Positions 9,897 to 19,768 of a DNA stretch of 64,000 nucleotides are shown here, one piece after another. This DNA is from Leptospira sp. (lineage in GTDB: Bacteria > Spirochaetota > Leptospiria > Leptospirales > Leptospiraceae). Position numbers and translations under genes: made by a program. The DNA is taken from assembly GCA_027533185.1 (NCBI GenBank), contig JAPZTS010000002.1, positions 28,232 to 92,231 of the forward strand, given 5' to 3'. A model generated the notes under the pieces. It worked only from the letters and a program-made list of their open reading frames with translations, searched no databases and had not been told where the DNA came from. Every line of letters begins with the position of its first letter. The first letter of the stretch is position 1.

Positions 9897-10763
9897 ATGT
9901 ACCGAATATTTGCTATTTGTTTGTTGACTTTCTTCTTTACTTCTTGCGGTAAGGGAAAACCTCCCGAGCCCAAATTTGCAATCGTCTATTTTGCAAAAGG
10001 TGATGTTAAGACCGAAAATTCTGGCGTTTTCAACCCAGTAAGTTCTGGAGATCGATTGGATTCTGGGATGACACTGATCACTGGAAAGGATGGAGATGTT
10101 GATATCCTTTTACCCAATGAGTCGATTGTTCGCATCAAACCTAACTCCAAACTCAAGATAAATGTTGAATTGTGGGAGCCATCTCTGAACAAAACGAAAC
10201 TGCAGATGTTCGGTGGCAGGATATTTGTCCAAGTCAATCAAAAGTTAGCCAAAGGAGAAGAGTTTAAGGTTCACACAATGACACAAGTTGCTGGTGTGCG
10301 TGGCACATCGTTTGCGGTAACAGATGACCAAACTTCGACGCAAGTTGCTGTTATAGACGGATCGGTTGCCGTGTCTGCAGGTGATAAGGAACAGGTTGTT
10401 GATTCAGGAAATAAGTCAGAAGGTTCCGAGGACTCCATCGAAGTATCAGAGTTAACAGAAGCAGAAAAAAAAGAGCTGATGGGCGAGTCTGATTCAATCA
10501 AACAAATTGCCAAAGATCAAATCCAGAATATTTGGGAAGAATTTGAAAAAGGAAAGGCCGAAATCCGAAAGGACTTAGATACACAAAAAGAAATCAATAA
10601 ACAAACAATCGAGGAACAAAAAGAGAAAAATAAAGCGCTCATCGATGAGACTAAGTCGAAATCAAAGTCTGAAATGGATGACGTCATTAACAAAACGAAA
10701 CAAGAAGGAAATGGAGCAAAATCTGAACTGGAGAAATTGAAAAATCAATTGAAGAATCCATAA
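9897..10763 (+). CDS. FecR domain lipoprotein
   Basis: The 288-residue protein has a lipobox ending at Cys17 (FFTSC), so it is membrane-anchored on the periplasmic or outer face. A FecR domain spans about 28-160, with the patterns GDRLDSGMTLITG, VDILLPNESIVRIKPNS and VAGVRGTSFAV. A long charged coiled-coil tail (about 185-285) is rich in Lys, Glu and Gln. Stand-alone FecR lipoproteins of this kind are frequent in spirochaetes and are not tied to an iron sigma factor; none is nearby. A long inverted repeat follows the gene (10774-10820). Confidence 0.85.
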   Translation: MYRIFAICLLTFFFTSCGKGKPPEPKFAIVYFAKGDVKTENSGVFNPVSSGDRLDSGMTLITGKDGDVDILLPNESIVRIKPNSKLKINVELWEPSLNKTKLQMFGGRIFVQVNQKLAKGEEFKVHTMTQVAGVRGTSFAVTDDQTSTQVAVIDGSVAVSAGDKEQVVDSGNKSEGSEDSIEVSELTEAEKKELMGESDSIKQIAKDQIQNIWEEFEKGKAEIRKDLDTQKEINKQTIEEQKEKNKALIDETKSKSKSEMDDVINKTKQEGNGAKSELEKLKNQLKNP

Positions 10764-10773
10764 GAATTTTGCG

Positions 10774-10820
10774 AAACACACCTATCTTTAGAAGAGGATT
10801 CTTCTGTAGTAGGTGTGTTT
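10774..10820. terminator. Terminator-like long hairpin
   Basis: An outer 11-bp stem (10774-10784 with 10810-10820, AAACACACCTA pairing TAGGTGTGTTT) encloses an inner 6-bp stem (10790-10795 with 10800-10805). It lies 10 bases after the FecR gene. The T run on the plus side is short, so termination strength is uncertain. Confidence 0.6.
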
Positions 10821-10882
10821 AAAAAAGTCGACAGTAAAAACTTTGAGTTGATGACAGTGATCCCAGCTCTATCATTTACATT

Positions 10883-11686
10883 ATGAAAGACAGTTTGCAA
10901 AATGAGTGGGTTTGGATTACAGGTGCCTCTTCAGGTATTGGAAAACAGTTAAGTGTCGACTATTATAATAGAGGTGCAAACGTACTTTTATCCTCTAGAA
11001 ATACAAATGAGCTCAAAAAAATTGCCATCGAAAACTCATTCGATTCAAAGCGATTTTCAGTGGAATCTATAGATCTATCAAAGTATGAAGGCATTGATTC
11101 TATTATATCGAAATGGGTAAAAAAATATGGATTACCAAAAATTGTAATTCACAATGGTGGCGTTAGCCAAAGATCACTTGCAATAGATACTAAGTTAAAT
11201 ACCATCAAAACATTGTTAGATGTTAATTTTATGGGGGCAGTCGCTATTACTCTATCACTTCTTCCAAAAATTCAAAACAAAAAGCAAGTTAGCTTTGTTG
11301 TGATATCTAGTGTTGCGGGTAAGATCGGAGCCCCATTACGAACAGGTTACTCAGCCGCAAAATTTGCAATTTCAGGATTTTTCCAAGCACTAAGAGCGGA
11401 AACAGAAAGGTATGGTATCCGAGTTACCATAATCTATCCTGGATTTATAAAAACAAATATCTCTAAAAACGCTTTGGTTGGGGATGGATCAAAAAATGAA
11501 AAAATGGATTCTGTTATTTTGAATGGAATTTCTGTTGAATCCTGCTCGGAACAAATCATTCGCGCTGTAGAGTCTGGTAAACGAGAAGTGATCATTGCTG
11601 GAATAAAAGAGAAATTTGGTTTATTTTTACAGACTTTTTTCCCATCTATCTTTTTTAAAATGATTCAAAAGGCGAAAGTTCAATAA
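10883..11686 (+). CDS. SDR family oxidoreductase
   Basis: The 267-residue classical short-chain dehydrogenase has the cofactor motif TGASSGIG at about 14-21, the structural HNGG motif (family NAG), catalytic Ser in VISSVAG, and YSAAK with the active Tyr and Lys. The C-terminus is hydrophobic with basic residues (LFLQTFFPSIFFKMIQKAK), as in DHRS7-like membrane-associated SDRs. Substrate unknown; a lipid or ketoacyl substrate would fit. It stands alone between two hairpins. Confidence 0.9.
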   Translation: MKDSLQNEWVWITGASSGIGKQLSVDYYNRGANVLLSSRNTNELKKIAIENSFDSKRFSVESIDLSKYEGIDSIISKWVKKYGLPKIVIHNGGVSQRSLAIDTKLNTIKTLLDVNFMGAVAITLSLLPKIQNKKQVSFVVISSVAGKIGAPLRTGYSAAKFAISGFFQALRAETERYGIRVTIIYPGFIKTNISKNALVGDGSKNEKMDSVILNGISVESCSEQIIRAVESGKREVIIAGIKEKFGLFLQTFFPSIFFKMIQKAKVQ

Positions 11687-11713
11687 AAAAATCGATTTCA
11701 AATTCGATTTTTT
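11686..11713. terminator. Bidirectional intrinsic terminator
   Basis: A 10-bp perfect stem (AAAAAATCGA at 11686-11695 with TCGATTTTTT at 11704-11713) has an 8-base loop. It gives a T run on both strands and serves the convergent SDR and STAS genes. Confidence 0.85.
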
Positions 11714-11726
11714 CGGCTAACTTGGG

Positions 11727-12044
11727 TTAATCAACGAGGGTAAGAATTGTATCGAGTTTGTTCAGTTTGAAGACAGTTCGTATCAGCTTGTTCACATTTT
11801 TAAGACAAAGTTTGAGAGATTTTTTTTCAAGGACGGAATGGAATTTCATAAGTTCTCCAATAGCCGAACTATCTAGGGAAATTTGTATGTCGGAGAAATC
11901 TAGAATTATGTCTTCTTTGGCTGTTTGCAAGATTGGGTTAATTTTATCCCTAAAAGCATCAAGTCCTTCGTAAGAAAGATCGAACTCTTTTACCAAAACT
12001 AAATTGCGCATCTTATTTATAATGAAAGGTAGAAAGAAGCCCAT
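11727..12044 (-). CDS. STAS domain protein (anti-sigma factor antagonist-like)
   Basis: A single STAS domain has the pattern EDIILDFSDIQISLDSSAIGELMKF. Here Ser-Ser in DSSAIG occupies the place of the phosphorylatable Ser. The C-terminal half ends in the usual helix-strand order (KLCLKNVNKLIRTVFKLNKLD). The ATG at 12044 gives 105 residues. The Met at 12011 (MRNLVLVKEFDL) matches the usual STAS beginning better, and neither has a clear ribosome site. Probably part of a partner-switch circuit with the SpoIIE-type phosphatases. Confidence 0.8.
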   Translation of the reverse strand: MGFFLPFIINKMRNLVLVKEFDLSYEGLDAFRDKINPILQTAKEDIILDFSDIQISLDSSAIGELMKFHSVLEKKSLKLCLKNVNKLIRTVFKLNKLDTILTLVD

Positions 12045-12233
12045 TTTTATAAATCATTTTTCAAGTTGAAGAGAATTAAAAAATAAAAAATAACCTTTAA
12101 AAAAAATAAAGATTATGAAGTTTTTTTATAAATTATTTCGTATAAGAGCACCAAGTGTTTCCTTGAACAACGATTCCATCCGATTGCAAATTTAAGTCCG
12201 TAACTCAGAAACCATTCGATTTTAAAACCTTGA
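12045..12233. other. AT-rich divergent intergenic region
   Basis: About 190 bases of strongly A/T-rich DNA separate the STAS gene and the AraC regulator. It contains several A and T tracts near 12075-12130. It presumably holds the promoters of both genes, but I cannot assign -35/-10 boxes with confidence. Confidence 0.4.
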
Positions 12234-13124
12234 ATGATTCGAATTGAATATAATTATACTTCTAGAATCTCAGTTTGGTACTTCATAATTTTGGATATAA
12301 ATTTTCTTCCCCCTCCCATGACTTATAGAGAGTTTGTTAAGGAAACTTGGATTTGGAATGGAATTGATTCAAATAAGGTTCCTATGATTCTTCCAAGCTA
12401 TGAATGTGAGTTGGTAATTCATCTCTCCGTTTGTCCATCCATTGAATTGACAAATGGAGTTAGTTTTCAAGTTCCGAGAGTGCATTGGGTAGGTCCGCAG
12501 ACTAGGCCCTGGAAAATTTCACCCAATCAAACTTTAAATCTCCTTTCTATCCGATTTTATCCTGGATCTCTTTATTATTTATATTCGATGGATATGAAAT
12601 ATATTCAAAATTCTTTTCCAGTTTTGGATTCTGAAAAAACAGAACAAATTCTTTCCTTAGTTTCCAATGTATCGATAGAAGAATCTAAATTCTCGAATAC
12701 CCAACTGAATCGAAAAGTTATAGAAATATTAGATGCGTTGCCGATAAATAAAAGCGAAATTCCAGCCTATGTTCAGTTTGCAGTCTTGGAACTTATGCAG
12801 CCAAAATCTTCTATCATCCAGATTTCTAAAAAAATTGGAATTTCTAAAAAGCAGTTAGAAAGAAAATTTATGGAAGTTTTTGGTGTTTTGCCTTCGGAAT
12901 ACAAAAAAATTCACAAACTTCTGCTTATGATTCGGTCTTCGAAAAATTACAAAGATTCAACTATTCCTACAAAACTCGCTGACATCGCAACCGAATATGA
13001 ATACACAGACCAATCTCACTTTTCAAATCAGTTCAAAAGGATGGCCGGGCAAACACCAGCAGAGTGGTTTTTAAATTATAAGAAAATGTCTCTTTTTTAC
13101 AATACGGACGTAAAAGAAATTTGA
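12234..13124 (+). CDS. AraC family transcriptional regulator
   Basis: The 296-residue protein has an N-terminal sensor region of the DUF6597 type (FLPPPMTYREFVKETWIW, then VHWVGPQTRPWKI). The C-terminal AraC DNA-binding domain (about 180-285) has two helix-turn-helix units: SSIIQISKKIGISKKQLERKF, and LADIATEYEYTDQSHFSNQF followed by KRMAGQTPAEW. The longest ATG start is used. The Met at 12318 is possible but would remove part of the sensor domain. Target genes unknown; the ankyrin gene 20 bases downstream could be co-transcribed. Confidence 0.88.
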   Translation: MIRIEYNYTSRISVWYFIILDINFLPPPMTYREFVKETWIWNGIDSNKVPMILPSYECELVIHLSVCPSIELTNGVSFQVPRVHWVGPQTRPWKISPNQTLNLLSIRFYPGSLYYLYSMDMKYIQNSFPVLDSEKTEQILSLVSNVSIEESKFSNTQLNRKVIEILDALPINKSEIPAYVQFAVLELMQPKSSIIQISKKIGISKKQLERKFMEVFGVLPSEYKKIHKLLLMIRSSKNYKDSTIPTKLADIATEYEYTDQSHFSNQFKRMAGQTPAEWFLNYKKMSLFYNTDVKEI

Positions 13125-13150
13125 TATGATTGAAGTGAGAGGAGTTGGAA

Positions 13151-13621
13151 ATGTTTGCTTCAATTAAGAACTATATAAATATATATTTGGAAGAAAAATC
13201 AATTCGAGAGTTGGGAACCTGTATTTCCAAAGGCGATCCTATCCGATTTCTTTCTCTACTCAAAAATCTAAAAGATAAAAGCGATTTAGAGAAAGATACC
13301 TCATTACTTTTAGGAATAGCAATTACAGAAGCCGAGGATTCTTTTTTTCTTAAAGAATTATTGGCAATACCTTTGTCCACTAACGTATATGATTTGAATG
13401 GCCTCACTCCGTTACATAAAGCAACCGAGTACGGAAATTTAGATGCAGTGGTTTTGTTGTTAAAGAATGGGGCAGATCCAAATGCGACAGATCCGAACGG
13501 TGTTACTCCTCTGCATATAGCAAATAGTTTTGATGGTCTTGGCTATATATCAGATGTTTTGTTAAAGTATGGTGCTAATCCGAACAAACGAGATAAACTT
13601 GGGAAAAGATACTTGATGTAA
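13151..13621 (+). CDS. Ankyrin repeat protein
   Basis: The start is the ATG at 13151, because GAGAGGAG sits about 7 bases upstream; the frame also has a TTG at 13145 abutting that site. The 156-residue product carries about three ankyrin repeats in its second half ([22 protein letters not shown], then [23 protein letters not shown] and a terminal [14 protein letters not shown]). A helical N-terminus precedes them. No signal peptide; a cytoplasmic protein-binding scaffold is likely. Partner unknown. Confidence 0.85.
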   Translation: MFASIKNYINIYLEEKSIRELGTCISKGDPIRFLSLLKNLKDKSDLEKDTSLLLGIAITEAEDSFFLKELLAIPLSTNVYDLNGLTPLHKATEYGNLDAVVLLLKNGADPNATDPNGVTPLHIANSFDGLGYISDVLLKYGANPNKRDKLGKRYLM

Positions 13622-13647
13622 AAAACGTTCATTCGAAACCTGTGGTT

Positions 13648-14826
13648 ATGATACAAATTGGAACTTCTTTTAAACAATCGGAAACAAGGTTAGTGCTTCT
13701 TGGATCAGGTGAGTTAGGAAAGGAGGTAGCCATCGAAGCTATTCGTTTAGGTATCCATGTAATTGCTATTGATCGATATCCGAATGCTCCCGCTATGTTA
13801 GTTGCTCAGGAATCACGAGTAATAGATATGTTAGATGCTAAGATTCTGGAGGCAACAATTAGAGAGCTTCAACCAAATTTCATCGTTCCTGAAATTGAAG
13901 CCATTCACACAGAAACACTTTTAAAACTAGAGAGTGAAGGATTTCGGGTAGTTCCTAGTGCGAAGGCTGTAAACTTAACAATGAATCGAGAGGGGATTCG
14001 AAATTTTGCTTCCAAAGAATTAGGATTAAAAACATCTTCTTATGCTTTCGCTTCAACCTTTGACGAATTTGCGGAAGCTATCGATACAATTGGCATTCCA
14101 TGCGTAGTAAAGCCAATTATGAGTTCCTCTGGCAAAGGCCAGAGTATGATTCGGCAAACATCGGATATAAAATCGGCATGGGAGTATGGGCAAACCGGAG
14201 GAAGAGCTGGCAAAGGCAAAATGATTGTAGAAGAGTTCATACCCTTTGATTTCGAAATCACTCTTCTTACAATCCGGCATGTGGATGGAACTAGTTTTTT
14301 ACCGCCGATAGGGCACAGACAAGTTAACGGAGATTATGTGGAATCTTGGATGCCACAAGAAATATCAAATCTTGCCTTGCAGAAGGCTAAGGATATTGCT
14401 GAAAAAATTACTTCCGGATTAGGTGGAACAGGTATTTTTGGAGTAGAATTGTTTGTGAAAGGGGATGATGTCTATTTTAGCGAAGTCTCACCTAGACCAC
14501 ATGACACGGGTCTTGTGACCTTAATTTCTCAAAATTTTTCCGAATTTTCACTCCATGTTCGAGCTCTTTTAGGACTGCCTATTCCGAGTCTACATTTCTT
14601 TTTACCCGCCGCAAGTTCGGCTATTTTGCTAGAAGGTAAGTCAGAAGATCCAATCTATGTAGGTATCGAATCGGCACTACAAATAGAAGATTCAGATGTA
14701 CGAATATTTGGGAAGCCTTCGATTGATGGAAAGAGAAGAATGGGGGTAGCGCTGGCAAGAGGTAGGGATGTAGCCGATGCGAAAGAAAAAGCCAATCGAA
14801 TTCGTGACCAGATCAAATTGAAATAG
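13648..14826 (+). CDS. purT: Phosphoribosylglycinamide formyltransferase 2 (formate-dependent)
   Basis: An ATP-grasp enzyme that uses formate and ATP to formylate GAR in purine synthesis. The 392-residue product is close to E. coli PurT along its whole length: [94 protein letters not shown] and [18 protein letters not shown]. The ATG at 13648 aligns with the E. coli start; the frame also allows a GTG six bases earlier. It stands apart from other pur genes here. Confidence 0.97.
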   Translation: MIQIGTSFKQSETRLVLLGSGELGKEVAIEAIRLGIHVIAIDRYPNAPAMLVAQESRVIDMLDAKILEATIRELQPNFIVPEIEAIHTETLLKLESEGFRVVPSAKAVNLTMNREGIRNFASKELGLKTSSYAFASTFDEFAEAIDTIGIPCVVKPIMSSSGKGQSMIRQTSDIKSAWEYGQTGGRAGKGKMIVEEFIPFDFEITLLTIRHVDGTSFLPPIGHRQVNGDYVESWMPQEISNLALQKAKDIAEKITSGLGGTGIFGVELFVKGDDVYFSEVSPRPHDTGLVTLISQNFSEFSLHVRALLGLPIPSLHFFLPAASSAILLEGKSEDPIYVGIESALQIEDSDVRIFGKPSIDGKRRMGVALARGRDVADAKEKANRIRDQIKLK

Positions 14827-14852
14827 TCTTAAAATTTGAAGTCATGCAGAAT

Positions 14853-15599
14853 TCAGAAGGAATCTTTTTTCAACTGACCAGCTTTAAAATCGTTCATCAC
14901 AGAATCATAGATGCTATCCTCAGGATATGGCAGATAGTGATTGTCATAATGGATTTTTAGATATCTACTTGCATCCTTACCAAAAGATCGTTTGATTTCA
15001 GATTCGATATAATCAAACTCGGTTGACTCTATTTCTTCGAGTTGCATTCCGCTATGTAGAAGATGCAAAAATACTACAAATCGTCCTGCATGTTTGAGTA
15101 TCTTAAGAGAGAATAGCATATCCCTCAGTTTTAAAAGATAGAGATAAGGTCTTGTATTTTGAGCCATGAGCAGTTTTTGCTCTGCCTCAGCAATATCTCT
15201 GAGGGCCAATCGTTGGAATGCTTTGGTCTGCCATTTTTCCTTTCCTCGAGATTTTTTTCCTAAGATAGATAGCTCTACTTTTAAAACTTCTATATTTTTC
15301 TTCAGGATTTTTTCGTAGAGTTTAGTCAATGCTAGTTGGGTCTTTCGCATCTGTAAATATGACTCAGAGAATCTTCCTTGGATGTGGAGATTTTTGAATT
15401 GTAAATAAATTTCGATAATGGATTTGTATTCTGCCTTTTCACTCTCGTCCGCTAGATGTAGAATGCTTGAGTCAATAGATTTAACGAGGAGATAATTTTC
15501 TTCCGCTCCAAACGCTGATTGCAGTGTTTCCTTAGCTACAAGGACCTTTGTCATACAAAGCAGAGAAAAAACAAAAACAATGGAGAGTTTAAGGCCCAC
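14853..15599 (-). CDS. Secreted hypothetical protein, helical
   Basis: The 248-residue product starts with a GTG codon and a signal peptide (GLKLSIVFVFSLLCMTKVLVAKE). The mature part is almost entirely helical, with Leu, Lys and Glu-rich repeating segments that resemble TPR or coiled-coil packing. No family recognised. Convergent with purT at a distance of 26 bases. Confidence 0.7.
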   Translation of the reverse strand: MGLKLSIVFVFSLLCMTKVLVAKETLQSAFGAEENYLLVKSIDSSILHLADESEKAEYKSIIEIYLQFKNLHIQGRFSESYLQMRKTQLALTKLYEKILKKNIEVLKVELSILGKKSRGKEKWQTKAFQRLALRDIAEAEQKLLMAQNTRPYLYLLKLRDMLFSLKILKHAGRFVVFLHLLHSGMQLEEIESTEFDYIESEIKRSFGKDASRYLKIHYDNHYLPYPEDSIYDSVMNDFKAGQLKKDSF

Positions 15600-15757
15600 A
15601 CTCTATTTTCGGAAAGTGGAATACCGAATTCAAATGATAATGAATTCACGTATGTAAATTAGGTATTTATGTCATTTTTTGTAGCCCTATTCTTTTCACT
15701 TTCGGTAATTTCGGAACTTTAGAAATTGGCATTTAAAGAGAATTCCAGAGAAGATTT

Positions 15758-17254
15758 ATGATCAAAATTTCGGGACTAAACAAACAATATAATGGAAAAA
15801 CGCTTTTTGATGATTTACAGTTCAGTGTGAACCGTGGTGAACGAGTTGGTCTTGTTGGAAGGAACGGCCATGGTAAATCCACTTTAGTTGGAATTATCCT
15901 TGGCTCGGTGGAGCCTGATTCTGGAAATATTACAATACCGAAAGGATATAAGATTGGTCATCTAGAACAACATCTGGTTTTCACCAAACCAACTGTGCTT
16001 GAGGAATGTTCTCTCGGTCTTCCCGAAGGCGATGAATACGAGACTTGGAAAGTAGAGCGAGTTTTGTTCGGTCTCGGATTTAAAGAAGAAGACATGGAAA
16101 GAAGTCCAAATGAATTTTCTGGTGGATATCAGATTCGGATGAATTTGGCAAAGTTATTGGTATCCTCTCCCGATATGCTTGTGTTAGATGAACCTAACAA
16201 CTATTTAGATATTGTGACCATTCGGTGGTTAGAGGAATTCCTTCGTGAATGGGAAGGCGAAATCATTCTAATTACCCATGACAGAAGTTTTATGGATAGT
16301 GTAGTGACGCATACGGTTGCGATTCATAGAACAAAAGCAATTAAAGTCCAAGGCGATACAGAAAAGCTTTATACACAAATCAACCAAGCCGAAGAAATCT
16401 ATGAAAAGACCAGATTGAATGAAGCTAAAAAGAGAAAACAGGAAGAAATTTTTATAGCTAAGTTTAAAGCAAAAGCCAGTTTTGCGAGTCGAACTCAATC
16501 GAGAGTAAAAAAACTAGAAAAACAAGGTGAGATGAAGGCACTTGAGTCAATAGAAGATTTGGAATTGTATTTCAATAGTGCACCTTTCTCCGCAAATCAA
16601 ATGTTAAGTGTCGAAGATTTAGCCTTTTCGTACGATGGCAAAGAGCCATTTTTGATTCAGAATTTTTCGCTAAGTGTTGGTCCGATGGATCGAATTTGTA
16701 TCATCGGAAAAAATGGAAAGGGTAAATCCACTCTGCTCAAACTTATCTCAGGAGAACTTAAACCAGTTTCCGGAGATGTGAAAAAACATCCTATTTTAAA
16801 GGAAGGGTACTTTGGGCAAACGAACAAACTGAACATGGATGAAAAAAACACCGTCGTTCAAGAAATCATGGCGGCAGATCCAAATTGTTCTGAAGGTAAG
16901 GCTCGAAATATAGCGGGTGGCCTTATGTTCTCGGATGATCTTGCCTTAAAAAAAATCAAAGTATTGTCAGGTGGAGAGAAAAGTCGAGTTTTATTGGGCA
17001 AAATTCTTGTAACACCTTGCCACTTACTATACTTAGATGAGCCGACGAACCACTTGGATATGCAGTCTTGTGACTCACTGATTGAAGCGATCGATAACTT
17101 TGATGGAACAGTTATTATGGTTACCCACAACGAAATGCACTTAAAAGCAGTTGCAACTAAATTGATTGTGTTTGACGATGATCGTGTTTTTGTTTACGAC
17201 GGAGGTTATGAGGATTTTTTGACCGACATAGGTTGGAAGGACGAAAAAAATTGA
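15758..17254 (+). CDS. ABC-F family ATP-binding protein
   Basis: The 498-residue protein has two tandem ABC ATPase domains and no membrane helices, so it belongs to the ribosome-acting ABC-F class. Walker A motifs are GRNGHGKST (about 34-42) and GKNGKGKST (about 318). Signature motifs are FSGGYQIRM and LSGGEKSRV. Walker B sequences are [11 protein letters not shown] and [11 protein letters not shown]. The charged helical linker between domains (about 205-260, Lys/Glu-rich) is the P-site tRNA interaction motif region. ABC-F proteins relieve stalled ribosomes or protect against antibiotics; which applies here is unknown. Its stop overlaps the start of the next gene. Confidence 0.93.
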   Translation: MIKISGLNKQYNGKTLFDDLQFSVNRGERVGLVGRNGHGKSTLVGIILGSVEPDSGNITIPKGYKIGHLEQHLVFTKPTVLEECSLGLPEGDEYETWKVERVLFGLGFKEEDMERSPNEFSGGYQIRMNLAKLLVSSPDMLVLDEPNNYLDIVTIRWLEEFLREWEGEIILITHDRSFMDSVVTHTVAIHRTKAIKVQGDTEKLYTQINQAEEIYEKTRLNEAKKRKQEEIFIAKFKAKASFASRTQSRVKKLEKQGEMKALESIEDLELYFNSAPFSANQMLSVEDLAFSYDGKEPFLIQNFSLSVGPMDRICIIGKNGKGKSTLLKLISGELKPVSGDVKKHPILKEGYFGQTNKLNMDEKNTVVQEIMAADPNCSEGKARNIAGGLMFSDDLALKKIKVLSGGEKSRVLLGKILVTPCHLLYLDEPTNHLDMQSCDSLIEAIDNFDGTVIMVTHNEMHLKAVATKLIVFDDDRVFVYDGGYEDFLTDIGWKDEKN

Positions 17255-18177
17255 CTACAATAGTTTCCGTTAAAAACGTCTCGAAGGTTTATAAAAATGG
17301 ATACCAAGCTCTTGCCAGTGTAAACTGGGATATTCGCGAGGGAGAAGTAATGGCACTTCTCGGTCCCAATGGTGCTGGAAAAACCACATTGATCTCAATG
17401 ATTTGTGGAATTGTAACACCAAGCAGTGGTTCCGTTTCCGTTTGTGGACATGATATAATATCGGAGTTCAAAGAAACTCGCGCAAAGATTGGTTTAGTGC
17501 CTCAGGAGCTCAGTGTCCATTCCTTTGAATCTGTCTGGACTTCTGTTACATTTTCGCGAGGGCTTTTTGGCAAACCACCCAATCCCGAATATCTTGAAGA
17601 ACTTTTAAAGTCTCTTTCTCTTTGGGATAAAAAAGATCAAAAAATCATGACTCTTTCCGGGGGAATGAAGAGAAGGGTTCTCATAGCAAAAGCTTTATCT
17701 CATGAACCGTCAGTGCTCTTTTTAGATGAACCGACAGCTGGCGTTGATGTAGAACTGAGAAAGGATATGTGGAATATTGTCAAAAACTTACAAAAGAAAG
17801 GTGTAACGATTATACTAACCACGCACTATATTGAAGAGGCTGAGGCAATTGCTGATCGAATTTCCGTCATTCAAAAAGGAAACATTTTCCTTACAGAAGA
17901 AAAAAATACATTAATGAAACAGTTGGGTAAAAAACAACTTCGTATTGAGTTAAAGAAACCAATTAAGTCATTACCAAAATCACTTTCAAAATTCCATCTC
18001 GAGTTAACAGATAATAATACTCTTTTAACTTACAACTTCGATAAAAAAGACGATAGTGGGAATATAACAAAACTTTTGGATGAAATTAAAAAATCAAAAC
18101 TTCAATTCACTGATCTGAGCACAAAACAAAGTTCATTGGAAGAGATTTTTGTTCAATTGCTAAAGGAGAATGTATGA
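17251..18177 (+). CDS. ABC exporter ATP-binding protein (ABC-2 type)
   Basis: The nucleotide-binding subunit of a two-gene ABC-2 exporter. Walker A is GPNGAGKTT, the signature is LSGGMKRRV, Walker B is [11 protein letters not shown], and the H-loop is [11 protein letters not shown]-terminal extension of about 90 residues is typical of the NodI/CcmA-like drug and polysaccharide exporters. The start is taken as the TTG at 17251: it overlaps the stop of the ABC-F gene and has GGAAGGA 8-9 bases upstream. A TTG at 17233 also opens the frame but lies before that site. It overlaps the permease gene by ATGA. Confidence 0.92.
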   Translation: MTTIVSVKNVSKVYKNGYQALASVNWDIREGEVMALLGPNGAGKTTLISMICGIVTPSSGSVSVCGHDIISEFKETRAKIGLVPQELSVHSFESVWTSVTFSRGLFGKPPNPEYLEELLKSLSLWDKKDQKIMTLSGGMKRRVLIAKALSHEPSVLFLDEPTAGVDVELRKDMWNIVKNLQKKGVTIILTTHYIEEAEAIADRISVIQKGNIFLTEEKNTLMKQLGKKQLRIELKKPIKSLPKSLSKFHLELTDNNTLLTYNFDKKDDSGNITKLLDEIKKSKLQFTDLSTKQSSLEEIFVQLLKENV

Positions 18178-18935
18178 ATTTTTATGCGATTTATTCGATC
18201 TATATTTTTGAGATGTCCCGTACGTTCCGCACGTTAATGCAAAGTATACTCTCTCCAGTATTATCGACTTCCTTATACTTTATCGTTTTTGGATCGGCCA
18301 TTGGATCAAAAATTCAAGAAATTGATGGGATCCATTATGGAAGTTTTATAGTTCCAGGGCTAATTATGTTATCTCTTCTTACAGAAAGTATCTCCAATGC
18401 CTCATTTGGAATTTATTTCCCCAAATTTACTGGTACTATCTATGAGGTGTTATCTGCACCTGTTACGATGTGGGAGGTTGTAATTGGTTTCGTTGGTGCT
18501 GCGGCAACTAAATCACTTATGCTTGGTCTTTTAATGCTTCTGACTGCTTCCTTTTTTGTACCACTGCAAATAGCCCACCCCATCCTTATGGTCTTTTTTC
18601 TGATTCTAACATGTATTAGTTTTAGCTTATTTGGGTTTGTTATTGGGATTTGGGCCGATAGTTTTGAAAAACTCCAACTGATTCCTATGTTGGTCATCAC
18701 ACCGCTCGTCTTTTTAGGTGGCAGTTTTTATTCTGTGCAGATGTTACCTCCACTTTGGAAGAACCTGAGTATGTTTAATCCAGTTTTATATCTGGTAAGT
18801 GGATTTCGTTACAGCTTTTTTGAGAGATCGGATGTCAGTCTGAATACAAGTATTGTTATGATACTCTGCTTTTTGACAGCATGTCTTCTTCTCACCTGGG
18901 CAATCTTTCGAACGGGATACAAGATCAAAAACTAA
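18174..18935 (+). CDS. ABC-2 type permease
   Basis: The 253-residue membrane subunit has six hydrophobic helices. It carries the ABC-2 family pattern in the loop [25 protein letters not shown] and a downstream [15 protein letters not shown]. The ATG overlaps the stop of the ATPase gene, so the two are translationally coupled. Together they form a NodJ/DrrB-like exporter; the substrate cannot be read from the sequence. Confidence 0.92.
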   Translation: MNFYAIYSIYIFEMSRTFRTLMQSILSPVLSTSLYFIVFGSAIGSKIQEIDGIHYGSFIVPGLIMLSLLTESISNASFGIYFPKFTGTIYEVLSAPVTMWEVVIGFVGAAATKSLMLGLLMLLTASFFVPLQIAHPILMVFFLILTCISFSLFGFVIGIWADSFEKLQLIPMLVITPLVFLGGSFYSVQMLPPLWKNLSMFNPVLYLVSGFRYSFFERSDVSLNTSIVMILCFLTACLLLTWAIFRTGYKIKN

Positions 18936-18973
18936 AGGTTGGTTAGGTGGTTCAATTTCCGCAAGGATAAAAT

Positions 18974-19354
18974 CTAATATACCTTTAGAAGTTCCACTTC
19001 GAAAATCAGAGTGGAATTTGCAGGTATAGAGCCCACTGTTTTAGATCCGTAACCGAGTTCGGGAGGGATAATGAGCTTTCGTTTCCCGCCGACTTTCATT
19101 CCCTTTATACCCTTATCCCAACCTTTGATTACTTCGCCCGCACCCAGGTTGAAGACAAATGGTTTTCCTCTATCCCTAGAGCTGTCAAATTTGTTTCCAT
19201 TCGTGAGCCGTCCAACATAGTGAACAGTTACATTAGATCCAGAATAGGCTTCATCACCTGTACCAATTACTTGGTCAATAATTTGAAAGTCTTTCTCAAC
19301 GGGATGAATGCCTGATGCCAAAAGTAGTGAAAAAACTGCAAGGAATCGCTTCAT
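18974..19354 (-). CDS. FKBP-type peptidyl-prolyl cis-trans isomerase, exported
   Basis: The 126-residue protein has an N-terminal signal peptide (MKRFLAVFSLLLASGIHP) and one FKBP domain. Conserved residues are visible in VTVHYVGRL, KFDSSRDRGKPFVFNLGAGEVIKGWD and LIIPPELGYG. It accelerates Pro isomerisation of exported proteins in the periplasm. It stands alone, convergent with the ABC permease gene. Confidence 0.95.
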   Translation of the reverse strand: MKRFLAVFSLLLASGIHPVEKDFQIIDQVIGTGDEAYSGSNVTVHYVGRLTNGNKFDSSRDRGKPFVFNLGAGEVIKGWDKGIKGMKVGGKRKLIIPPELGYGSKTVGSIPANSTLIFEVELLKVY

Positions 19355-19477
19355 GGCCTCAACTTTTCAGATCGGTTAGAAAATAAAAGAAAAAAACTTT
19401 GCACCTTCGCATTTGAATCTATCTTGCTCCTTATGTTTCATGAGTTTTTTTTTTATTGTAGGGAGCTGGAAGGGTTT

Positions 19478-19741
19478 ATGTACCGAAACCAAATCCAAGA
19501 ATTTTTTCCTGGGCATCCAGATTCCATCTTTGCGGAAGAGATGTTGAAATACATTCAAATGGAATCTAAAAAAATTCCAAAATCTGAGAAGGAAAAATAC
19601 AAAGGATTGCCATGGGATAAACTGGACTCCCTATGGGAAAAGGATTTAGCTAGGGCACATGATTTTATCGACTTAAAGATGTTATACGCTATCTGTGCCC
19701 ATCAAATACCTATGTTTACGAAAATTATTCCTATGAAATGA
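19478..19741 (+). CDS. Hypothetical protein, 87 aa
   Basis: The start is set at the ATG at 19478, preceded by GGAAGGG; upstream in-frame codons encode an implausible aromatic run. The product (MYRNQIQEFFPGHPDSIF and onward) is helical, with charged Lys/Glu segments and a C-terminal MLYAICAHQIPMFTK. No signal peptide and no family recognised. Confidence 0.6.
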   Translation: MYRNQIQEFFPGHPDSIFAEEMLKYIQMESKKIPKSEKEKYKGLPWDKLDSLWEKDLARAHDFIDLKMLYAICAHQIPMFTKIIPMK

Positions 19742-19768
19742 ATTTTACACGATCGCAACTTTTTGAAA